Origin: Membranipora membranacea
Lineage: Eukaryota > Bryozoa > Gymnolaemata > Cheilostomatida > Membraniporidae
Direction: 5' to 3'
DNA: 64,000 bases
Assembly: GCA_914767715.1 (NCBI GenBank)
Contig: OU612066.1
Span: forward strand, 30,788,283-30,852,282
A program made the translations under genes and the position numbers. Within the stretch, counting starts at the first letter, position 1. Each line of letters opens with the position of its first letter. Shown here piece after piece: positions 1-12,000 of this stretch. The notes below the pieces were generated by a model. That model was not told the DNA's origin. It searched no databases and saw nothing but the letters and a program-made list of their open reading frames with translations.

Positions 1-23
1 AGATCTAAATAGGCAATTGAAAG
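1..23 (+). CDS. Micro-exon H, 3' part only
   Basis: The first 23 bases match the end of the 42-nt H exon at 1426-1467 and are followed by the same GTAGGTTG donor. The window therefore starts inside a micro-exon, and the gene extends upstream. Encodes ..DLNRQLK in the phase 1 frame. Confidence 0.55.
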
Positions 24-3000
24 GTAGGTTGTTGTTGAGGACTAACATGTACATACATTAACCAAAATGAACTGAAAATTCCACTGGTCAGCTGATGTAG
101 ACGTGTTACTCTTGGACCATCAATATTATAATCATTACAGAAGTATTGTATTTTCAGTTGTAATATGATGAACCTGGGAAGAGATTCTTCCAGGTTCATC
201 ATATTGCAACTTACTTCTATGTAGATGCAGTAATGTTTTATTTATCATTTTCAGGAAGCAATGAAGAACTTAAGAGGCATTTAAAAGGTAGGTTGTTGTT
301 GAGGACGAATATGTACTTACATTAACTAAACCAAAATGAACTATAAATTCTATTGGTTAGCTCTTGGACAATCGGCATATTATAATCGTACCAGAAGTAT
401 TGTATTTTCATAAGAAATAGATTTGTTTATGCACTTGAAAAGGGCAGATGTCTTCTCCCTTCCTCAAGTTTTCACTAGGTATTAGCATGTGTGAGTTAGA
501 AGTAGTAATGCTCTTTTATATCATTTCCAGGAAAAATTTGAGTACTCAAGACCTGATTGAGAGATAGGTTGTATTAATAAAAAATTACTGTCCATTCATC
601 TGTATGGTATTCACATTTGTCTGACAGTGATTAAAGGCCTTAAACTTTTACAAATAGATGTAAAAAGTCACGGCAAATGCAGCATTTTCAGTTATACTAA
701 CAATACTGTTGAAACTCCCACTGCCATACAATATCTTGATAGTTGCAGTACTTATAACTACGACCTATTTGTTTTTTTTAACTCTAACCATTGCCATGAT
801 TGCCCTAACTGTCTGTAGAGAAAATTATTTGTTATTGGGATCATGTAACGCCTAGGGGGCCTTCTGTGTGGTATTCTGATGGTGGATTGATGCGAAAACT
901 ACATAAATACATTAAAATTCCATATATCGCTTCACAGTTCTCCAAAACAGTTTGAGAGAATTGTACATTGTATACATTGTCTGTTGTCTGTTACAGAGTA
1001 TGATGATCCAAAACAGACGCTGAGAAGTGAGTAACTGATAAGTCATCATCAGTAACAACTGTAACAGATAAACTATTTTTAGTACATTTTTTGTAGCTTT
1101 ATACAGGCCCTCAAACTATTGCACCACTGAGAATAGGTTGATTTTTGTCCCATACTCAAACAGACTCTTGAGTACGCCTGAATCCCAACATTGACAACTG
1201 GGTTCTGCGCTCCTACCTGCAAACTGCGAGAATTCAAAATTACAACTTGCCTCTATGTTGATGCAGTAATGTTTTATGAGGGGACAACTTCCAAAATACA
1301 ATATTTTCTGACAGTTTGATCAGGGAGGGTTGGAAGAGTTTGATCAGGGAGGGGAGTCTTCCAGGTTCATCACATTACAACTTACCTCTATGTAGATGTA
1401 GTAATGTTTTATTTATCAATTTCAGGAAGAAATGAAGAACTTGCAGATCTAAATAGGCAATTGAAAGGTAGGTTGTTGTTGAGGACTAACATGTACATAC
1501 ATTAACCAAAATGAACTGAAAATTCCACTGGTCAGCTGATGTAGACGTGTTACTCTTGGACCATCAATATTATAATCATAACAACTGTAACAGATAAACT
1601 ATTTTTAGTACATTTTTTGTAGCTTTATACAGGCCCTCAAACTATTGTACCACTGAGAATAGGTTGATTTTTGTCCCATACTCAAACAGACTTTTGAGTA
1701 CGCCTGAATCACAACATTGACAACTGGGTTCTGCGCTCCTACCTGCAAACTGCGAGAATTCAAAATTACAACTTGCCTCTATGTTGATGCAGTAATGTTT
1801 TATTTATCATTTTCAGGAAGAACTGAAGAACTGTCAAGGCAATTTGATGGTATGTTACTGTAGAGGACGAATATGTACTTACACTAACTAAACCAAAATA
1901 AACTATAAATTCTATTGGTTAGCTCTTGGACAATCGGCATATTATAATCGTACCAGAAGTATTGTATTTTCATAAGAAATAGATTTGTTTATGCACTTGA
2001 AAAGGGCAGATGTCGTCTCCCTTTCTCAAGTTTTCACTAGGCATTAGCATGTGTGAGTTAGAAGTAGTAATGTACTTTTATATCATTTCCAGGAAAAAAT
2101 TGAGTACTCAAGACCTGATTGAGAGATAGGTTGTATTATTGTAAAAATTACTGTCCATTCATGTGTATGATATTCTCTTGTGTCTGACACTGATAAAAGG
2201 CCTTAAACTTTTACAAATAGATGTAAAAAGTCACGGCAAATGCAGCATTTTCAGTTATACTAACAATACTGTTGAAACTCCCACTGCCATACAATATCTT
2301 GATAGTTGCAGTACTTATAAATACAATTCTACGATTGGAGACGGATGAGCAAGAATTTGTAATATAGCAAAATTATCTCACCAGTTGGATATGAGGGGAC
2401 AACTTCCAAAATACAACATTTTCTGACAGTTTGATCCCACCCTCCCTGGTTTGATCAGGGAGGGGATTCTTTCAGGTTCTTCAAATTACAACTTGCCTCT
2501 ATGTTGATGCAGTAATGTTTTATTTATCATTTTCAGGAAGAATTGAAGAACTGTCAAGGCAAATTGAAGGTATGTTACTGTAGAGGACGAATATGTACTA
2601 CATTAACTAAACCAAAATGAACTATAAATTCTATTGGTTAGCTCTTGGACAATCAGCATATTATAATCGTACCAGAAGTATTGTATTTTTATAAGAAATA
2701 GATTCGTGTATGCACTACTTGAAAAGGGCAGATGTCTTCTCCCTTCCTCAAGTATTAGTATTAGCAAGTGTGAGTTAGAAGTAGTAATGCTCTTTTATAT
2801 CAATTCCAGGAAAAAATTGAGTACTCAAGACCTGATTGAGAGATAGGTTGTATTAACGTAAAAATTACTGTACATTCATGTGTATGGTATTCACTTTTGT
2901 CTGACACTGATTAAAGGCCTTACACTTTTTCAAATAGATGTAAAAAGTCACGGCAAATGCAGCATTTTCAGTTATACTAACAATACTGTTGAAACTCCCA

Positions 3001-6000
3001 CTGCCATACAATATCTTGATAGTTGCAGTACTTATAAATACGACCTATTTGTTTTTTTTAACTCTAACCATTGCCATGATTGCCCTAACTGTCTGTACAG
3101 AAAATTATTTGTTATTGGGATCATGTAACGCCTAGGGGGCCTTCTGTGTGGTATTCTGATGGTGGATTGATGCGAAAACTACATAAATACATTAAAATTC
3201 CATATATCGCTTCACAGTTCTCCAAAACAGTTTGAGAGAATTGTACATTGTATACATTGTCTGTTGTCTGTTACAGAGTATGATGATCCAAAACAGACGC
3301 TGAGAAGTGAGTAACTGATAAGTCATCATCAGTAACAACTGTAACAGATAAACTATTTTTAGTACATTTTTTGTAGCTTTATACAGGCCCTCAAACTATT
3401 GTACCACTGAGAATAGGTTGATTTTTGTCCCATACTCAAACAGACTCTTGAGTACGCCTGAATCCCAACATTGACAACTGGGTTCTGCGCTCCTACCTGC
3501 AAACTGCGAGAATTCCAAATTACAACTTGCCTCTATGTTGATGCAGTAATGTTTTATTTATCATTTTCAGGAAGAATTGAAGAACTTGAGAGGCAATTTG
3601 AAGGTATGTTACTGTAGAGGACGAATATGTACTTACATTAACTAAACCAAAATGAACTATAAATTGGGAAATTTCTGTGTGAGCTTCTGAAGCAGCCTGT
3701 CTTAACAAGCTTTGTTAAGACAGGCTACTTCTGAAGGTGGTGAAGACAACATTAATACATTGAAGTTCTATATATCGCTTCACTAGTTTTTAAGTTCTCC
3801 AAAACAGTTTGAGGGAATCGTACATGATATGCATTTCTGTTGTCTGTTCAAGAGCAATGATTGAGGCATGATGATCAAATACAGATCATGGAAAGTGAGT
3901 TAATGATGAGCTATCATCAATAATAACTGTAATAGATAAACTATCTTTGGTACATTTTTTGTAGCTTTATACACCCTCAAACTATTGTACCACTGAGAAT
4001 AGGTTGATTTTTGTCCCATACTCAAACAGACTCTTGAGTACGCCTGAATCCCAACATTGACAACTGGGTTCTGCGCTCCTACCTGCAAACTGCGAGAATT
4101 CCAAATTACAACTTGCCTCTATGTTGATGCAGTAATGTTTTATTTATCATTTTCAGGAGGAATGGAAGAATTTGAGAGGCAATTGGAAGGTAGGTTGTTG
4201 TTGAGGTTTTGACTATTTATAATCATTGATAATGGCAGCTTATAATTTTGTTTTCACATTTTTTGAAAATTAAATCAATAGACTGCCTCATGTGTTTTGG
4301 TATAGTAGTGTATGAATTCATGTGATTCAAGGATTTGGTGGCACCTTATGAAAGAAAGTGCCGATGTTCCAACTGTTGTCATCATTGTAGATCCGTGTAG
4401 TAGCCTACTTACAAATACGACCTATTTGTTTTTTTTAACTCTAACCATTGCCATGATTGCCCTAACTGTGTGCACAGAAGATTATTTGTTATTGGATCAT
4501 GTAACGCCTTGGGAGCTTTCTGTGTGGGATTCTGATGGTGGATTGATGCGAAAACTACATGAATACATTAGAGTTCCATATATCGCTTCACAGTTCTCCA
4601 AAATAGTTTGAGAGAATTGTAAATGATAGATTTTTGTTGTCTGTTCCAGAGGCCCAATCGAAGCATGATCATCAAGTAGAGACCATGGACAGTGAGTAAA
4701 TGATGAGCCATCATCAATAATAACTGTAAGAGATAAACTATCTTTAATACATTTTTTGTAGCTTTATACAGGCCCTCAAACTATTGTACCTACCGAGAAT
4801 AGGTTGATTTCGTCCAACACTCAAACAGACTCTTGAGTACGCCTGAATCCCAATATTGACAATTGACAACTGGGTTCTGCGCTCCTACCTGCAAACTGCG
4901 AGAATTCCATTCCTCAGCCTGAGACCCAATGATTTAAAAAAAAAACTTCAATTAGTAATGGTGTGACCAAGAATTACTCCTTACTGTGCCTATTTCGAAC
5001 AAAGTGGGTAGTGTGTTTGTAGTGCTGTAGACCTAGTGCTATTTAAGCTAGTGTAGATACTAGCCCCCCCCCCCCACCCATTTTTTTTGGTTATTGTAGA
5101 GGACGAATATGTACTTACATTAACTAAACCAAAATGAACTATAAATTCTATTGGTTAGCTCTTGGACAATCGGCATATTATAATCGTACCAGAAGTATTG
5201 TATTTTCATAAGAAATAGATTTGTTTATGCACTTGAAAAGGGCAGATGTCTTCTCCCTTCCTCAAGTTTTCACTAGGCATTACCATGTGTGAGTTAGAAG
5301 TAGTAATGCACTTTTATATCAATTCCAGGAAAAAATTGAGTACTCAAGACCTGATTGAGAGATAGGTTGTATTAACGTAAAAATTACTGTACATTCATGT
5401 GTATGGTATTCACTTTTGTCTGACACTGATTAAAGGCCTTACACTTTTACAAATAGATGTAAAAAGTCACGGCAAATGCAGCATTTTCAGTTATACTAAC
5501 AATACTGTTGAAACTCCCACTGCCATACAATATCTTGATAGTTGCAGTACTTATAAATACGACCTATTTGTTTTTTTTAACTCTAACCATTGCCATGATT
5601 GCCCTAACTGTCTGTACAGAAAATTATTTGTTATTGGGATCATGTAACGCCTAGGGGGCCTTCTGTGTGGTATTCTGATGGTGGATTGATGCGAAAACTA
5701 CATAAATACATTAAAATTCCATATATCGCTTCACAGTTCTCTTAAACAGTTTGAGAGAATTGTACATTGTATACATTGTCTGTTGTCTGTTACAGGGCAG
5801 CAATTGAAATATGCAGGCATTCCCATGTTAGAGCTGAGAAAAAACACTGTTTACCTTATGTTTAATTATGTGTAGGCGCTTTGTTTTCACTTCACTGTAC
5901 CATACTCAATCTGATATGCTGTTCCACGGGATATTGTTGTCTGATCAACAAATGCTTAAACATGTATTTCAGGTGCTACCACACATGAAAGCAATCAAAC

Positions 6001-9000
6001 TTCTAATTTGGATGAAATCTTTTACTTGTATGCAATTAATCAGACAATGGTTATGAGCAGTAATGCAGTGAAACTATTATTATTTTAGTCGAGGGGTCAG
6101 TTGCAATGTCTGGGAGACTTTCTGACCAAGACGAGAAGTCTATGTCTGCTTACGACGATAAGTTGAATAAAGATGCTGACCGGCTGCGAGCTGGTCAAGA
6201 TGGGCAGACTGCAAAGGTTGCAATATCAGATCAGAGCCGTTTATCGAGTGATGATGATGGTGAGTCAGAAGATGATGGTAAATACTGTTTAAGATGCAAA
6301 CAATGTTCAATGTGAAAAAGGAAAAAATGGGAAAGTCTTACATCAAAGCAAAATAAGGGGGATATATACCCTGCCCATGCTAGGGGGATACCATGACATT
6401 ATTTTCTTTGGTTTTTGTTTTACTTTTCACTAATAAAGATCTACTCATATTCACTGTAGCCACAATATCTATCTATTCAAATGTATAATATTCTTTTGTG
6501 TCTGACATCGATTAAAGGCCTTAAACTCTTACAATTGGATGTAAAAAGTCACGCCAAATGTAGCATATCCAATTATAACAATACTGCTGAAACTCCCACT
6601 GCCATACATTATCTTGATAGTTGCAGTAGCCTACTTAAAAATGAGACTTATTTTGTTTTTTAACTCTAACCGTTGCCATGATTGCCCGAACTGTCTGCAC
6701 AAAAGATTATTTGTTCTTGGGATCGTGTAACGCCTTGGGAGCTTTCTGTGTGGGATTTTGAAGGTGGTGAAGACAACATTTATACATTGAAGTGCTTTGC
6801 TAATTTTCAAGTTATTTATTTTATAATTATATTTTATATGTAGTTATATATTATTAACAAACAAATATTATTTACAATTATAAATTATATTCAATTATAT
6901 ATTCTATTCAATTCTATTTTATATACAATTATGTAAATACATTGAAGTTCCATATATCGCTTCACAGTTCTCCAAAACAGTTTGAGAGAATTGTACATTG
7001 TATACATTGTCTGTTGTCTGTTACAGAGTATGATGATCTAAAACAGACCTGGACAAGTGAGTAAATGATAAGTCATCATCAGTAACAACTGTAATAGATA
7101 AACTATTTTTAGTACATTTTTTGTAGCTTTATACAGGCCCTCAAACTATTGTACCACTGAGAATAGGTTGATTTTTGTACCATACTCAAACAGACTCTTG
7201 AGTACGCCTGAATCACAACATTGACTATTGGGATCTGCGCTCCTACCTGCAAACTGCGAGAATTCCATTCCTCAGCCTGAGACCCAATGATTTAAAAAAA
7301 AACTTCAAATTAGTAATGGTGTGACCTGCAATAACTCCTTACTGTGCCTATTTCGAGAACATAATCTGCAGTGCGTTTGTAGTGCTGTAGTCCTAGTGCT
7401 ATTTAAGCTAGTGTAGATACTAGCCGCCCCCACCAATTTTCTGTTGGAGCTGAGACAAGGCTAACGTGTTAGTTAAACAAATTAGACTAAAACTCTCCAA
7501 TACAATTCTACGATTGGAGACGGATGAGCAAGAATTTGTAATATAGCAAAATTATCTCACCAGTTGGATATGAGGGGACAACTTCCAAAATACAACATTT
7601 TCTGACAGTTTGATCCCCACCCTCCCTGGTTTGATCAGGGAGGGGAATCTTCCAGGGTCATCATATTACAACTTACCTCTATGTAGATGTAGTAATGTTT
7701 TATTTATCATTTTCAGGAATGCTTGAAGAGTATCAGAAGGAATTGATAGGTATGTTATTGTAGAGGACGAATATGTACTTACATTAACTAAACCAAATGA
7801 ACAAACAGACTCTTGAGTACCCCTGAATCCCAACATTGACAAATGGGTTCTGCGCTCCTACCTGCAAACTGCGAGAATTCCAAATTACAACTTGCCTCTA
7901 TGTTGATGCAGTAATGTTTTATTTATCATTTTCAGGAAGAATTGAAGAACTGTCAAGGCAAATTAAAGGTATGTTACTGTAGAGGACGAATATGTACTTA
8001 CATTAACTAAACCAAAATGAACTATAAATTGGGAAATTTCTGTGTGAGCTTCTGAAGCAGCCTGTCTTAACAAGCTTTGTTAAGACAGGCTACTTCTGAA
8101 GGTGGTGAAGACAACATTAATACATTGAAGTTCTATATATCGCTTCACTAGTTTTTAAGTTCTCCAAAACAGTTTGAGGGAATCGTACATGATATGCATT
8201 TCTGTTGTCTGTTCAAGAGCAATGATTGAGGCATGATGATCAAATACAGATCATGGAAAGTGAGTTAATGATGAGCTATCATCAATAATAACTGTAATAG
8301 ATAAACTATCTTTGGTACATTTTTTGTAGCTTTATACACCCTCAAACTATTGTACCACTGAGAATAGGTTGATTTTTGTCCCATACTCAAACAGACTCTT
8401 GAGTACGCCTGAATCCCAACATTGACAACTGGGTTCTGCGCTCCTACCTGCAAACTGCGAGAATTCCAAATTACAACTTGCCTCTATGTTGATGCAGTAA
8501 TGTTTTATTTATCATTTTCAGGAGGAATGGAAGAATTTGAGAGGCAATTGGAAGGTAGGTTGTTGTTGAGGTTTTGACTATTTATAATCATTGATAATGG
8601 CAGCTTATAATTTTGTTTTCACATTTTTTGAAAATTAAATCAATAGACTGCCTCGTGTGTTTTGGTATAGTAGTGTATGAATTCATGTGATTCAAGGATT
8701 TGGTGGCACCTTATGAAAGAAAGTGCCGATGTTCCAACTGTTGTCATCATTGTAGATCCGTGTAGTAGCCTACTTACAAATACGACCTATTTGTTTTTTT
8801 TAACTCTAACCATTGCCATGATTGCCCTAACTGTGTGCACAGAAGATTATTTGTTATTGGATCATGTAACGCCTTGGGAGCTTTCTGTGTGGGATTCTGA
8901 TGGTGGATTGATGCGAAAACTACATGAATACATTAGAGTTCCATATATCGCTTCACAGTTCTCCAAAATAGTTTGAGAGAATTGTAAATGATAGATTTTT

Positions 9001-12000
9001 GTTGTCTGTTCCAGAGGCCCAATCGAAGCATGATCATCAAGTAGAGACCATGGACAGTGAGTAAATGATGAGCCATCATCAATAATAACTGTAAGAGATA
9101 AACTATCTTTAATACATTTTTTGTAGCTTTATACAGGCCCTCAAACTATTGTACCTACCGAGAATAGGTTGATTTCGTCCAACACTCAAACAGACTCTTG
9201 AGTACGCCTGAATCCCAATATTGACAATTGACAACTGGGTTCTGCGCTCCTACCTGCAAACTGCGAGAATTCCATTCCTCAGCCTGAGACCCAATGATTT
9301 AAAAAAAAAACTTCAATTAGTAATGGTGTGACCAAGAATTACTCCTTACTGTGCCTATTTCGAACAAAGTCGGTAGTGTATTTTTGTAGTGCTGTAGTCC
9401 TAGTGCTATTTAAGCTAGTGTAGATACTAGCCCCCCCCCCCACCCATTTTTTTGGTTATTGTAGAGGACGAATATGTACTTACATTAACTAAACCAAAAT
9501 GAACTATAAATTCTATTGGTTAGCTCTTGGACAATCAGCATATTATAATCGTACCAGAAGTATTGTATTTTCATAAGAAATAGATTTGTTTATGCACTTG
9601 AAAAGGGCAGATGTCTTCTCCCTTCCTCAAGTTTTCACTAGGCATTACCATGTGTGAGTTAGAAGTAGTAATGCACTTTTATATCGATTCCAGGAAAAAA
9701 TTGAGTACTCAAGACCTGATTGAGAGATAGGTTGTATTAACGTAAAAATTACTGTACATTCATGTGTATGGTATTCACTTTTGTCTGACACTGATTAAAG
9801 GCCTTACACTTTTACAAATAGATGTAAAAAGTCACGGCAAATGCAGCATTTTCAGTTATACTAACAATACTGTTGAAACTCCCACTGCCATACAATATCT
9901 TGATAGTTGCAGTACTTATAAATACGACCTATTTGTTTTTTTTAACTCTAACCATTGCCATGATTGCCCTAACTGTCTGTACAGAAAATTATTTGTTATT
10001 GGGATCATGTAACGCCTAGGGGGCCTTCTGTGTGGTATTCTGATGGTGGATTGATGCGAAAACTACATAAATACATTAAAATTCCATATATCGCTTCACA
10101 GTTCTCCAAAACAGTTTGAGAGAATTGCACATTGTATACATTGTCTGTTGTCTGTTACAGGGCAGCAATTGAATTATGCAGGCATTCCCATGTTAGAGCT
10201 GAGAAAAAACACTGTTTACCTTATGTTTAATTATGTGTAGGCGCTTTGTTTTCACTTCACTGTACCATACTCAATCTGATATGCTGTTCCACGGGATATT
10301 GTTGTCTGATCAACAAATGCTTAAACATGTATTTCAGGTGCTACCACACATGGAAGCAATCAAACTTCTAATTTGGATGAAATCTTTTACTTGTATACAA
10401 TTAATCAGACAATGGTTATGAGCAGTAATGCAGTGAAACTATTATTATTTTAGTCGAGGGGTCAGTTGCAATGTCTGGGAGACTTTCTGACCAAGACGAG
10501 AAGTCTATGTCTGCTTACGACGATAAGTTGAATAAAGATGCTGACCGGCTGAGAGCTGGTCAAGATGGGCAGACTGCAAAGGTTGCAATATCAGATCAGA
10601 GCCGTTTATCGAGTGATGATGATGGTGAGTCAGAAGATGATGGTAAATACTGTTTAAGATGCAAACAATGTTCAATGTGAAAAAGGAAAAAATGGGAAAG
10701 TCTTACATCAAAGCAAAATAAGGGGGATATATACCCTGCCCATGCTAGGGGGATACCATGACATTATTTTCTTTGGTTTTTGTTTTACTTTTCACTAATA
10801 AAGATCTACTCATATTCACTGTAGCCACAATATCTATCTATTCAAATGTATAATATTCTTTTGTGTCTGACATCGATAAAAGGCCTTAAACTCTTACAAT
10901 TGGATGTAAAAAGTCACGCCAAATGTAGCATATCCAATTATAACAATACTGCTGAAACTCCCACTGCCATACATTATCTTGATAGTTGCAGTAGCCTACT
11001 TAAAAATGAGACTTATTTTGTTTTTTAACTCTAACCGTTGCCATGATTGCCCGAACTGTCTGCACAAAAGATTATTTGTTTTTGGGATCGTGTAACGCCT
11101 TGGGAGCTTTCTGTGTGGGATTTTGAAGGTGGTGAAGACAACATTTATACATTGAAGTGCTTTGCTAATTTTCAAGTTATTTATTTTATAATTATATTTT
11201 ATATGTAGTTATATATTATTAACAAACAAATATTATTTACAATTATAAATTATATTCAATTCTATATTCTATTCAATTCTATTTTATATACAATTATATA
11301 TTATATACAACTATATTTAATAATCAATTACAGATTATATACAATTATGTATTTTATAAATAATATATTATATACAATTATATTTTATAATCAATTACAT
11401 ATTATATACAATAATATATTATATACAATTATATATTATATACAACTATATATTATTTACAATTATGTAAAATTATTTACAATTAACATTATACAATAAA
11501 CAATATACAATTATATATAAATATACCACAATTATAACATGCTGGTAGCGCGAGAGTCCCAACTGAGTTCAAATCCCGGTGAAGAAAGATTTTATTTACA
11601 TCTCTTTTACTACTTGCATGGTGGTTTAACTTGTTTTGTTTTGGTACCTATTTATTAATTCTTACACCCACTACATCATCAAATTTAAACACCTGGATTA
11701 ATTCGCAATGAGCTTTGCTGGCTTCAGCGGCCCAGCGTGGCTGAGCGGTTGGAGTGTTTGATGTCAGCCTGAGTTCAAGAGTCCGCCTGAATCCCAACAT
11801 TGACTATTGGGTTCTGCACTCCTACCTTCTAACTGCGAGAATTCCATTTCTCAAAATTTGGATCTTGCGTTTTTAAGAACAATTTTAAATTGTTTTATGA
11901 CCAGCAATTACTCATTACTAATTCCCTGTTTCATTATCCAGATATTGCAGGTCAGTTTGGAGATCTAGAGTTAGCAGATGATGATAGTGATGATAACGCT

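Noticed and set aside
2880-3128. 82-codon ORFs (MYGIHFCLTLIKGL type) at 2880, 5399, 9764 and 40079
   Set aside because: They lie in the repeated intron segment, and related copies (627, 2163, 30889) are broken at different points, as expected for non-coding repeats.
4312-4611. 99-codon ORF with a hydrophobic stretch, repeated at 8677 and 38994
   Set aside because: It runs across cassette intron sequence and splice sites. The three copies are recent duplicates, so their similarity is not evidence of coding selection.
11541-11862. Possible functional tRNA genes
   Set aside because: A- or B-box sequences are present, but no cloverleaf with a pairing acceptor stem can be drawn; they are better read as SINE pieces.
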